Assembly (NCBI GenBank): GCA_013698165.1
Contig: JACCVN010000541.1
Span: 1-17,021 of the forward strand
Length of the DNA stretch: 17,021 nucleotides
Reading direction: 5' to 3'
From: Parachlamydiaceae bacterium
GTDB taxonomy: Bacteria > Chlamydiota > Chlamydiia > Chlamydiales > Parachlamydiaceae
Position numbers and translations under genes: made by a program. This document shows positions 5,342-12,741 of this stretch, piece after piece (the stretch's first letter is position 1; every line of letters begins with the position of its first letter). Under the pieces are notes generated by a model, which saw nothing but the letters and a program-made list of their open reading frames with translations, had not been told where the DNA came from and made no database searches.

Positions 5342-7567
5342 ATGAAAAAAAATAATGATCTTGATGCACTATTAGAAAAAATATTATCTGTTTCGACACC
5401 TTTAGAAAAATTAGAGATTTTAAACGAGTGTTCTGAAGCTAATGAATTTGTAAAGAGTTGTCATACCTTAAAAGTATTCTTGGGTGGTTTATCGCTCGAT
5501 TGCGATATAGCAATAAAAAGCATACTTGCTCTAGGGCAAGGCCAAAATGTGTTTAGTCAAATTGATATTCTTCCAAATCCTTTTGAATCATTGCGTGAGT
5601 TGCTACAACCTCTATTGGAAGTAGAAAAATTCTACTTCTCGGTAGGAGGAATCGTGGGATACTATTCTATGGCCATTAAACTGATTGCAAATAAAAAGCT
5701 TCCTTCATGCTCTCTTGAGGCTTGTGGGCATTTACTCCAGCCGCCCTACATCGACCTTTCTGTCGACACCCCTGAGATTCAAAAGGCGATTACTGATGGA
5801 ATCGAAAATTTCTCAAGCATCGCAGTCATTTACCCTATTGGGGGTGCGGGTGACCGTTTAGATTTGCGCGACGAGCAGACAGGTGAACCTCTGCCTGCGG
5901 CTTATCTTCCATTTGGCGGTTTTTCTTTGCTTGAAGGACTAATCAATGACCTGCAGGCGATTGAATTTATCTTTTGGAAATTGAATGAGATTCAGTTGAC
6001 GACGCCTGTGGCTATGATGACATCGGAAGAGAAAAACAACCAAAAGCATATTTTAGAGATCTGCTCAAGCCATCAATGGTTTGGCAGATCCTCGGATAGT
6101 TTTAGATGGTTTATGCAACCTTTAGTACCAGTGGTAGTTGAAACGGGGGATTTTTCTTTATGTGCGCCCCTAAAGCTATGTCTAAAGCCTGGTGGACATG
6201 GGGTCATCTGGAAATTGGCTCAAGATAATGGGATATTCACTTGGTTTGAGGAGCTCGGCCGTCGGAAAATCCTTGTGCGCCAAATTAATAATCCTGTTGC
6301 GGGAACTGACCATGGCATTATTGCCTTTACAGGCATCGGTTGTGACGGTGATAAGGCCTTTGGAGTAGCCTCCTGCCCGAGATTGCTAAATGCTGCTGAA
6401 GGGATGCTTGTGCTGGTGGAAAAGGAAGAAAATGGCCATCACCATTATCATATAAGCAATGTTGAATATACAGATTTTCACGCCTTTGGATTAACAGATA
6501 GCCCTATCGATTCTGGCAGTCCATACTCCCTTTACCCAGCCAATACAAATATTTTGTTTGTTGATATTGACGCGGTTAAAGAGGCATTAAAGGTCACACC
6601 CTTTCCCGGAGTGCTCATTAATTTAAAAAATCAAGTGCCCTATATTGATCCGCAGGGGAATGTAAATATGGCCTTTGGAGGCAGAGTCGAGTCGATGATG
6701 CAAAATATTGCCGATGATATCATTGATAGTTTTCCTAAGAAGTTAAGTGTTGAAGAGCAAGAGGGGCTCAGAAGCTTTTTAACTTATAATGACAGGCGTA
6801 AGACAATTTCAGTGACCAAAAATCAGATTAGAGAAGGTAAATCAATTTTGGAAACGCCGGATGCCTGTTATTTTGATCAATTGAAAAATAGTCATGAATT
6901 ATTGACTTTGCATTGTCAAATGAAGATGGCAGAGATCGGAGATTTGGAATCTCAAATACAGACAGGACCTGCATACCATGTTTATTATCATCCGGCACTA
7001 GGTCCGCTGTATCAGATCATCGCTCAAAAAATTCGCGGAGGTTTAATTGAAAAAGGTAGTGAGCTGCGGCTCCAAATTGCAGAATTGGAAATGATTGGTT
7101 TGCAGTTAAATGGAAGCCTCAGCATTCAAGCGATTGATATTCTAGGACATAAAGATGACGCAGGCATTATCAAATATAGTGCTCAAAACGGAAAATGTGA
7201 ACTAATTAACGTTAAAGTAATTAACAAAGGTATTGATTGGTCTGCGGAAAATTCCTATTGGAGAAATAAAATTAGCCGCCATGAGCAATTAGAAATAATT
7301 TTGCATGGTAATGGAGAATTTTTTGCTGAAGGCGTGACATTCAATAAAGGTCAAAAATTTGAAGTACCCAATGAACACCGATTAGAAGTGAGAGAACATA
7401 ACGGAAAAATTGAACAACATTTGCAACAAATTAGCGAACCTACCTGGCATTGGAAATATGGACGTAATGGACTAAATGGACTTGGCAATGCCATTATTTT
7501 ACAAAAGGTTTTCAGGTCTCAAACGAGCATAAATCTGATGTCAACAAACCATATTAACGGCAGATAA
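5342..7567 (+). CDS. UGP3-like UDP-glucose pyrophosphorylase
   Basis: This is a 741-residue nucleotidyltransferase. After a helical N-terminal part (1-160) comes the nucleotide loop PIGGAGDRLDL (165-175), then LPAAYLPFGG, TPVAMMTSEEKNNQ, and the sugar-site motif KPGGHGVIWKLA (282-293). Later landmarks are ASCPRLLNAAEG, YPANTNILFVDI and GGRVESMMQNIADD. The C-terminal 200 residues (HPALGPLYQII to the end) hold NKGIDW and EIILHGNGEF. Both the motif order and the extra C-terminal part match, from memory, the plant plastid enzyme UGP3, which supplies UDP-glucose for sulfolipid synthesis. The likely reaction is UTP + glucose-1-phosphate to UDP-glucose. GAAGGG (5329-5334) with a 7-nt spacer fixes the start. 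It appears monocistronic. UDP-N-acetylhexosamine specificity is the main alternative. Confidence 0.8.
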   Translation: MKKNNDLDALLEKILSVSTPLEKLEILNECSEANEFVKSCHTLKVFLGGLSLDCDIAIKSILALGQGQNVFSQIDILPNPFESLRELLQPLLEVEKFYFSVGGIVGYYSMAIKLIANKKLPSCSLEACGHLLQPPYIDLSVDTPEIQKAITDGIENFSSIAVIYPIGGAGDRLDLRDEQTGEPLPAAYLPFGGFSLLEGLINDLQAIEFIFWKLNEIQLTTPVAMMTSEEKNNQKHILEICSSHQWFGRSSDSFRWFMQPLVPVVVETGDFSLCAPLKLCLKPGGHGVIWKLAQDNGIFTWFEELGRRKILVRQINNPVAGTDHGIIAFTGIGCDGDKAFGVASCPRLLNAAEGMLVLVEKEENGHHHYHISNVEYTDFHAFGLTDSPIDSGSPYSLYPANTNILFVDIDAVKEALKVTPFPGVLINLKNQVPYIDPQGNVNMAFGGRVESMMQNIADDIIDSFPKKLSVEEQEGLRSFLTYNDRRKTISVTKNQIREGKSILETPDACYFDQLKNSHELLTLHCQMKMAEIGDLESQIQTGPAYHVYYHPALGPLYQIIAQKIRGGLIEKGSELRLQIAELEMIGLQLNGSLSIQAIDILGHKDDAGIIKYSAQNGKCELINVKVINKGIDWSAENSYWRNKISRHEQLEIILHGNGEFFAEGVTFNKGQKFEVPNEHRLEVREHNGKIEQHLQQISEPTWHWKYGRNGLNGLGNAIILQKVFRSQTSINLMSTNHINGR

Positions 7568-7747
7568 CTTTAAAAACTAAATGCATTAAGTACATATATA
7601 GTCCAACTTTGCTGCTGTCGTAATTGTGCTTAATGTCGTTATCGACTTACAAGTTTAAGCCCAAACTTTTTGTTGTCGTCCATTTAGTCCATTTGAATTG
7701 ACTAAAAAATTGGGATTTCATAAGCTATAGCCTTTCACACGATTTAC

Positions 7748-7831
7748 GCGGCCATGGCGGAATTGGTAGACGCGCTAGATTCAGGTTCTAGTCGGGGAAA
7801 CTCGGTGGATGTTCGAGTCATCTTGGCCGCA
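7748..7831 (+). tRNA. tRNA-Leu(CAG)
   Basis: This is an 84-nt class II tRNA. The acceptor stem GCGGCCA (7748-7754) pairs with TGGCCGC (7824-7830), with discriminator A at 7831. The anticodon stem is CTAGA/TCTAG (7775-7779, 7787-7791) and the loop carries anticodon CAG at 7782-7784, reading CUG. A long variable arm lies at about 7792-7806. The T loop is TTCGAGT at 7812-7818. CCA is not encoded. The lepA start codon follows 22 nt later, so co-transcription is likely. A weak TTGACT (7698-7703) lies upstream, but I see no good -10. Confidence 0.96.
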
Positions 7832-7853
7832 ATCCTATACCTACGGAAAGGCC

Positions 7854-9662
7854 ATGTCAAAATACGATATAAAGCGAATCCGCAATTTTTCAATCATTGC
7901 TCACATTGACCACGGGAAATCCACTTTGGCTGACCGCCTTTTGGAGCTGACCGATACCTTGACAGCTAGGGAAATGCAAGCGCAAGTTCTCGATGACATG
8001 GACCTGGAGCGTGAGCGAGGCATTACCATTAAAGCGCATCCGGTAACAATGACTTATCGTGCTGCCAATGGTCAAACATACCAAATTAACCTTATAGATA
8101 CTCCAGGGCATGTTGACTTCACTTACGAAGTTTCGCGTTCACTCTCAGCTTGTGAAGGTGCCTTATTAGTGATTGATGCCGCTCAAGGCGTGCAGGCCCA
8201 AACGCTTGCTAACGTGCATTTGGCGATTGATCGCAATCTAGAAATTGTGCCGGTTATTAATAAGATCGACCTCCCAAATGCAGATATCCCGAGCGCTCGT
8301 CAGCAAATCGAAGAAATTATTGGCATAGATGCTTCCGATGCGATCTGCTGTTCAGCCAAGTCAGGTGTAGGGGTCAATGAGATCCTTGATCGCATTATAA
8401 AGCTTGTACCCCATCCCACAGAGCCCAAAGACAATATTTTGCGAGCTTTAGTATTTGACTCGCATTACGATAATTATCGCGGCGTGATGGTATACTTGCG
8501 CATTGTCAGTGGAGAGATTCGTAAAGGATCAATCATTAAAATGATGGCATCGGATAAGAGTTTTGATGTTTTGGAAGTGGGTAAATTCCTTCCCAAAGAA
8601 ACGGCTGTCGACTCATTGCGTCCCGGTGAAGTGGGATACATGATTGCCAACATGAAAAATGCTTCCGATGTAAAAATTGGGGACACACTTACTCTTCAAA
8701 AATATCCTGCTCAAGAGCCTCTTCCCGGTTTTAAATTGATTACTCCAGTGGTATTTGCGGGAATTTATCCTATTGATGCAACTGATTTTGAAGCTTTGCG
8801 CGATGCCCTGGCCAAGTTACAATTGAATGATTCGGCTCTTTATATCGAACAAGAAAGCAGTACGGCCCTTGGATTTGGATTTCGCTGCGGATTTTTAGGA
8901 TTATTACATTTAGAAATCGTCTTTGAAAGGATTCAGCGTGAATTTGACCTGGACATCATTTCTACGGCTCCAAGCGTTATCTACAAGTTTACTTTAGGCA
9001 ATGGCGAGACCGTTGACGTTGATAATCCTGCACATTATCCTGATCCAACCGGCATTATGCGCGTTGAAGAGCCTTGGGTCAAATGCGTAATTATTGTGCC
9101 TTCTGAATACTTGGGAGCCATAATGAATTTAGGGATGGAAAAACGAGGGCTCTGCACTAAGACAGAAACGCTTGATTCTCGTCGTCTAATGCTCACCTAT
9201 CGAATACCTCTCAATGAGATTATCACTGATTTTAATGACAAACTGAAATCGATTACAAAAGGCTATGGCTCTTTTGATTATGAATTTGATAGCTACGAGA
9301 AAAGTGACATTATCAAATTGGAAATCCGCATTAATGAAGAGCCTGTAGATGCGTTTTCATGTTTAGTGCATCGTTCTAAAGCCGAAGCAAAAGGGCGCTC
9401 TCTATGTGAAAGGCTGAGTGAGGTTATTCCTATGCAGCTCTTTAAAGTGCCTATTCAGGCTGCTATCGGGGGCAAAGTTGTCGCTAGGGAAACGATCAAA
9501 GCAATGAGCAAAAACGTAACAGCCAAGTGTTACGGTGGAGATATCTCCCGCAAGCGCAAGCTTTGGGAAAAGCAGAAGAAAGGCAAAAAGAAAATGAAGG
9601 AAATTGGCAAGGTCAATATCCCTCAAAGTGCCTTTATGGATGTTCTCAAAACTGGGGACTAA
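7854..9662 (+). CDS. lepA: Elongation factor 4 (LepA)
   Basis: LepA/EF4 is a ribosome-associated translational GTPase that resembles EF-G but lacks its domain IV. The protein has 602 residues, the usual length. The G motifs are AHIDHGKST (16-24), DTPGHVDF, NKID and CSAKSG. The RGITI effector region and the lysine-rich LepA-specific C-terminus (SRKRKLWEKQKKGKKKMKEI) are both present. A longer frame from ATG 7809 would run through the tRNA gene. The ATG at 7854 with AAAGG at 7847-7851 is preferred and gives the conserved MSKYDIKRIRNFSIIAH start. No truncation is seen. A repeat-built 288-bp gap follows. Confidence 0.97.
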   Translation: MSKYDIKRIRNFSIIAHIDHGKSTLADRLLELTDTLTAREMQAQVLDDMDLERERGITIKAHPVTMTYRAANGQTYQINLIDTPGHVDFTYEVSRSLSACEGALLVIDAAQGVQAQTLANVHLAIDRNLEIVPVINKIDLPNADIPSARQQIEEIIGIDASDAICCSAKSGVGVNEILDRIIKLVPHPTEPKDNILRALVFDSHYDNYRGVMVYLRIVSGEIRKGSIIKMMASDKSFDVLEVGKFLPKETAVDSLRPGEVGYMIANMKNASDVKIGDTLTLQKYPAQEPLPGFKLITPVVFAGIYPIDATDFEALRDALAKLQLNDSALYIEQESSTALGFGFRCGFLGLLHLEIVFERIQREFDLDIISTAPSVIYKFTLGNGETVDVDNPAHYPDPTGIMRVEEPWVKCVIIVPSEYLGAIMNLGMEKRGLCTKTETLDSRRLMLTYRIPLNEIITDFNDKLKSITKGYGSFDYEFDSYEKSDIIKLEIRINEEPVDAFSCLVHRSKAEAKGRSLCERLSEVIPMQLFKVPIQAAIGGKVVARETIKAMSKNVTAKCYGGDISRKRKLWEKQKKGKKKMKEIGKVNIPQSAFMDVLKTGD

Positions 9663-9673
9663 CAGAAAGATTG

Positions 9674-9716
9674 AACAAAAATCGTGTTCTTGCCCATGTC
9701 TGAAACTTAACTCTTT
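9674..9716. repeat. Direct repeat, left copy
   Basis: This stretch shares 'aacaaaa', 'atcgtgt' and the 17-base block 'ctgaaacttaactcttt' with 9886-9925. The two copies enclose an inverted-repeat pair. It begins 12 nt after the lepA stop. Confidence 0.7.
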
Positions 9717-9753
9717 GTCTGATCAGATTCAGGGGCGATCGCGGGAACTATTT

Positions 9754-9890
9754 TTGCTACCACAGAGCCCCAGAGAAGAAGAGAGACGGTGATGTCTTCA
9801 TTTGATAAATGCTAGTGCTCTAATCGTTTTACATCCCCGCCAAGCTGCAAAAGCCTTCATAGTCCTCTCTCTGTGGCTCTGTGGTAACAA
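9754..9890. repeat. Inverted repeat pair ACCACAGAGCC..., possible miniature element
   Basis: The 23-nt arm at 9754-9776 matches the reverse complement of 9868-9890 at 21 of 23 positions, with the conserved core TACCACAGAGCC. The arms are 91 nt apart and sit inside the direct-repeat pair 9674-9716 / 9886-9925. There is no coding sequence inside. The layout is that of a non-autonomous repeat or the remnant of one. Confidence 0.65.
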
Positions 9891-9925
9891 AATCGTGTCC
9901 GTTTTTTTCTGAAACTTAACTCTTT
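9886..9925. repeat. Direct repeat, right copy
   Basis: This is the right-hand partner of 9674-9716. It overlaps the outer end of the right inverted-repeat arm by 5 nt and ends about 24 nt before the stop codon of the membrane protein gene on the minus strand. Confidence 0.7.
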
Positions 9926-9949
9926 AATAGCCCTTAAAATTCCTAAAGT

Positions 9950-10630
9950 CTAGGCTGTGCATTTAATAGGATTTTGAAGCGTTTCAGGTGAATCCCACAC
10001 CCTTTTGACTAGATAGACGCATAGATAAAGGACCGGTGTATTGACAACGCTAAAAGCGCTTTTATATATCAAAGAAAGTGCCATGATCGGTGCCACATCT
10101 GCCCAGCTCATTCCAAGACCCCAATAGAGATAGACGATATCGATGATCACGGTATCGACACCTTGCGATATCCAAACAGATCCATTATTTCGCAGCCAAA
10201 GAAATCGTGTGCCGGTCCAGCTTTTAATTTTTGCATAGATTTGGATGTCGACAATTTGAGCAACAAGATAAGCTGCCAAAGATGAGAATATGCGCAATCC
10301 ACTTAAACCTAATACTTCTTGAAAAGCTGTTTGGCTTCCGGGAATAGATTCAGGGAGCATCAGTGCCAGTTGAATGATCCCAAAACTTAGCAAGCTCATG
10401 CCTAAGGCTATATAAACCATCAGTTTTGCTTTCTTTGCCCCATAAAATTCAGTGACCAGATCACTCAGTAAAAAGGTCAGTGGATAAGTGATCAACCCTG
10501 CCGGAATAACAAAATTCGGCATGAAAGGCATCTGGATCATTTTTGCCGAAATGATGTTGGACATGACAACAATCACACAGAATGCAGTGCTAATGACCTG
10601 TAAAAGGATACGTTGGATGCTTGATTCCAT
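9950..10630 (-). CDS. YhhQ/VUT-family (queuosine precursor-type) transporter
   Basis: This is a 226-residue integral membrane protein with about six hydrophobic segments. Family marks are VMSNIISAKMI near the N-terminus, PAGLITYPLTFLLSDLVTEFYGAKKAK in the second and third segments, and GSVWISQGVDTVIID in the C-terminal half. Members of this family (formerly DUF165) import queuosine precursors, and a chlamydial relative (CT140) has been linked to queuine salvage. That is recalled knowledge, not shown here. The frame extends to a TTG at 10726, but the extra 32 residues are not family-like and the ATG at 10628-10630 gives the usual length. No tgt gene is in the window. It stands alone, divergent from the glycosylase gene. 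Confidence 0.85.
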   Translation of the reverse strand: MESSIQRILLQVISTAFCVIVVMSNIISAKMIQMPFMPNFVIPAGLITYPLTFLLSDLVTEFYGAKKAKLMVYIALGMSLLSFGIIQLALMLPESIPGSQTAFQEVLGLSGLRIFSSLAAYLVAQIVDIQIYAKIKSWTGTRFLWLRNNGSVWISQGVDTVIIDIVYLYWGLGMSWADVAPIMALSLIYKSAFSVVNTPVLYLCVYLVKRVWDSPETLQNPIKCTA

Positions 10631-10761
10631 CGATGCTCTTGAGAGAAGATTGAAAAAGGTTGAATTTTCTAAGTTATTCCGAAAAAGAATGACTTGAATG
10701 CAGAACGAACCATAGCAGAACAGCAAAAAAAGTAACAGGATTTAGAATATTTTGACATGGT

Positions 10762-10869
10762 TCAACCGCGAGAGCTTTGGCGTTGCCCAAATTCTCAGAT
10801 TCAGCTATGTCTAGTATCTCTTCATTATTGCCATGGTGTTACTAGTATACTATCTTGACAGTGTACTAG
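10762..10869 (-). repeat. Dispersed repeat, copy C, with CTAGTATAC/GTGTACTAG inverted repeat
   Basis: The core 10793-10819 matches copy A at 24 of 27 bases, and the flank from 10762 starts 'tcaacc' as in A. A TACTAGTA palindrome (10840-10847) follows, within an inverted repeat CTAGTATAC (10842-10850) / GTGTACTAG (10861-10869) with one mismatch and a 10-nt loop containing TTGACA. It lies upstream of both divergent flanking genes and may carry promoter function. Confidence 0.6.
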
Positions 10870-10928
10870 CTATATGGGTCAAACTTTTTAGTAGCGCAAA
10901 TGAAAAATCTCTTGATTAAAGGACTATA

Positions 10929-11681
10929 ATGGAAGGACCATCGCTTTATTTAGCAGCTGAACAGCTACACCCCTTTACGGGTCAATGCATAAAAGGTGTT
11001 GAGGGCAATACTAAAATAGGTAAAGAGAGGCTTATAGGAAAGAAGGTATTATCTATTTTTTCCTATGGAAAGTATCTATTCTTTCAATTTGATACGTTTG
11101 CATTGAGGGTTCATTTTCTTCTTTTTGGAAGTTTTGAAGCGATTGTCAAAAAAAAGAAAGTCACTGGTGATTACCCTAAAAAAGTGCGTGTACCACGTCT
11201 AGCTTTGCAACTGAAAATTGGCAGTATCGATATGTACAGTTGCTCTTTGCGATATATTGAGGATTCTAACGCCATAGATCTTTGCGATTACTCAACTGAT
11301 ATTATGTCTGTAAACTGGGATGAGAAAAAAGCATTGGCCAAGATAAAAAATGATAAGGAAAGTGAAATTGCTGATGTTCTGCTAGACCAAAGTATATTCA
11401 CAGGCGTTGGCAACATCATCAAAAATGAAGTGCTCCTATTGGCTAAAGTGGCCCCTACAAGAAGAATTGATGAGCTTTCTCTTCCAAAATTAAAAAAAAT
11501 TATTAGCTTGGCGCATAGCTATGTCTTTCAATTCTACGAATGGCGAAAAAATTTCGAGCTAAAAAAGCACTATCAAGTTTATAGGCAAAGCAACTGTCAT
11601 ATATGTGGCAGTAAAGTAATCAAAAAATGGACAGGGTTACGCCATCGGGTGAGCTATATATGCCCCCATTGCGAGCGTTAA
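10929..11681 (+). CDS. Fpg/Nei-family DNA glycosylase, N-terminal proline missing
   Basis: This 250-residue protein has the whole Fpg/Nei layout and should act in base-excision repair. Seen in order: MEGPS at the N-terminus, the beta-hairpin lysine region SYGKYLFFQF, the helix-two-turn-helix FTGVGNIIKNEVLL, and a zinc finger CHIC...CPHC at the C-terminus with a basic RHRVSY before the last cysteine pair. Canonical members start MPE, where the exposed proline is the Schiff-base nucleophile. Here the start is MEGP and no upstream in-frame codon supplies a proline. I recall a Bacteroidetes-type subfamily that also begins MEGPS, so this may be a subfamily trait. Activity and substrate are open. 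The sequence before the ATG is a weak ribosome site (AAAGGA, about 5 nt spacing). Confidence 0.85.
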   Translation: MEGPSLYLAAEQLHPFTGQCIKGVEGNTKIGKERLIGKKVLSIFSYGKYLFFQFDTFALRVHFLLFGSFEAIVKKKKVTGDYPKKVRVPRLALQLKIGSIDMYSCSLRYIEDSNAIDLCDYSTDIMSVNWDEKKALAKIKNDKESEIADVLLDQSIFTGVGNIIKNEVLLLAKVAPTRRIDELSLPKLKKIISLAHSYVFQFYEWRKNFELKKHYQVYRQSNCHICGSKVIKKWTGLRHRVSYICPHCER

Positions 11682-11713
11682 AGAAAATGGTTATTTTTCG
11701 CTATCAATCCTTA

Positions 11714-11932
11714 TCAGTCCACCAGGTCATCGCGTTTTTTGCGTTCTTTAGTTTCTTCAGGGCTTAAAGTCTCTTCTTCTTCGTAATATTGTTCATCTTC
11801 GTTGTCACCTCGTAACTCATTAGGCGTCAGGAAAGGCTGTTTCAGATGGTCGCTAGGTCCAGTTTTTTCATCATGGTCAAAGTTTAAGGGCTCAGGATCA
11901 TCAGGGGTTTTTTTATTCTTTTTGTGCGGCAT
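11714..11932 (-). CDS. Small acidic, probably disordered protein
   Basis: I do not recognise this 72-residue protein. It has no hydrophobic segment and almost no aromatic residues. It opens with a lysine-rich patch (HKKNKK), has an acidic centre (DNEDEQYYEEEE) and ends in a mixed charged tail (KERKKRDDLVD). Such composition suggests intrinsic disorder and perhaps a role in binding a basic partner or RNA. Translation is well supported: AGGAGGG stands about 7-8 nt before the ATG, one of the best ribosome sites in the window. It converges on the glycosylase gene with a 32-bp gap. A 354-bp non-coding stretch lies upstream. Confidence 0.55.
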   Translation of the reverse strand: MPHKKNKKTPDDPEPLNFDHDEKTGPSDHLKQPFLTPNELRGDNEDEQYYEEEETLSPEETKERKKRDDLVD

Positions 11933-12286
11933 ACTCTGTCCCTCCTAGATAGGCATTAAGTCAATGTCATAAAAATAAATTTATTTTGACAGCATTGGGT
12001 TTTATGCCCTGATTCTTGCACTCGGCAGTGTTAGGTGCAATGATTTTTTTTATCAATTTCCATCTAATGCATGTGTACATTCTTCGAAGTCATTTTGATA
12101 AAAATTAAAATTGGTGTTAGATATTCAAAATAATCATCAGGTGCGTGTTCTCGAGAATTCGACAATGGAAAAATTCCCATAAATTAAAATATTGATTGTT
12201 AGTTACTTTCCCCGAAATATAGCCTTTACAGAGAGCTCGCTTGCTGTGTAAGATGACTATATTTGAAATTATAAGATGAGTTTAAT
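11933..12286. other. 354-bp gene-free stretch with palindrome and hairpin
   Basis: I find no convincing gene. It contains a perfect 16-bp palindrome AAAATAAATTTATTTT (11972-11987), flanked by TGTCA (11965-11969) and TGACA (11987-11991). Further on, TTGCAC (12016-12021) and GTGCAA (12035-12040) form a stem followed by a T-rich run at 12041-12051. The rest is AT-rich and featureless. It probably carries promoters for the divergent flanking genes. Confidence 0.5.
12016..12051 (+). terminator. Weak terminator-like hairpin with T-run
   Basis: The 6-bp stem TTGCAC/GTGCAA encloses a 13-nt loop, which itself could pair CACT with AGTG, and is followed by TGATTTTTTTT. This is the shape of an intrinsic terminator on the plus strand, but the nearest upstream plus-strand gene ended over 330 bp earlier. 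Either the glycosylase transcript is long, or this ends a short unannotated RNA. Confidence 0.3.
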
Positions 12287-12688
12287 ATGCACGAATTTTG
12301 TCCATGCTGCAGCAAAAAAATATATCAGGAATGTTGTCAACTTATGCATGATGGTGCATTTCCCGAAAATGCGTTAGCATTAATGCGATCGCGCTATAGT
12401 GCTTATGCTTTAAGCCTTCCGGAATACATTATGCGAACGACACATCCCGATCATGGAGATAGATTATTGAATAAAGAAGAATGGAAAATGAAAATTTTAG
12501 ATTTTTCTAGAACTACACAGTTCCATCGGCTAGACATAGTAAATTTTCAAGATGGAGCTGACGAAGCATTTGTGACATTTATTGCCCATCTTAGTCAGGA
12601 GAAGCAGCCAATGCAACTGCATGAAAAGAGCCGGTTTTTAAAAATTGGCTCCCAATGGCTTTATCGCGATGCTGTGTTCTTCGATTGA
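12287..12688 (+). CDS. YchJ-like (UPF0225) SEC-C motif protein
   Basis: This is a 133-residue member of the YchJ/UPF0225 family. The N-terminal cysteine cluster CPCCSKKIYQECC resembles the metal-binding SEC-C motif. MRSRYSAYALSLPEYIMRTTHP is a family landmark, and the rest (about 70-130) looks like an NTF2-type beta fold ending in W-x-Y-R-D. The biochemical role is not established for the family. The start is at the first cysteine-rich stretch, with a weak GATGAG upstream. It is followed at 53 bp by the export permease, so it may share a transcript, although a functional link is not evident. Confidence 0.82.
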   Translation: MHEFCPCCSKKIYQECCQLMHDGAFPENALALMRSRYSAYALSLPEYIMRTTHPDHGDRLLNKEEWKMKILDFSRTTQFHRLDIVNFQDGADEAFVTFIAHLSQEKQPMQLHEKSRFLKIGSQWLYRDAVFFD

Positions 12689-12741
12689 CGCTTGCGCCTG
12701 TTTCATATAAAATAGGGGCAACACTTCATAAAAAAATAGCG

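Noticed and set aside
7809..7853. Upstream extension of lepA
   Set aside because: It would translate the T arm and acceptor stem of tRNA-Leu. The downstream ATG has a better ribosome site and gives the conserved LepA start.
9604..9792. 62-codon frame at the end of lepA
   Set aside because: It overlaps lepA in another frame and continues into the direct and inverted repeats. No protein-like signal.
9674..9925. Complete insertion sequence
   Set aside because: No transposase frame fits within 250 bp. At most it is a non-autonomous or degenerate element.
10631..10726. TTG-initiated N-terminal extension of the YhhQ-type transporter
   Set aside because: It is not family-like, has a weak start codon and no ribosome site. 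The ATG at 10630 gives the normal length.
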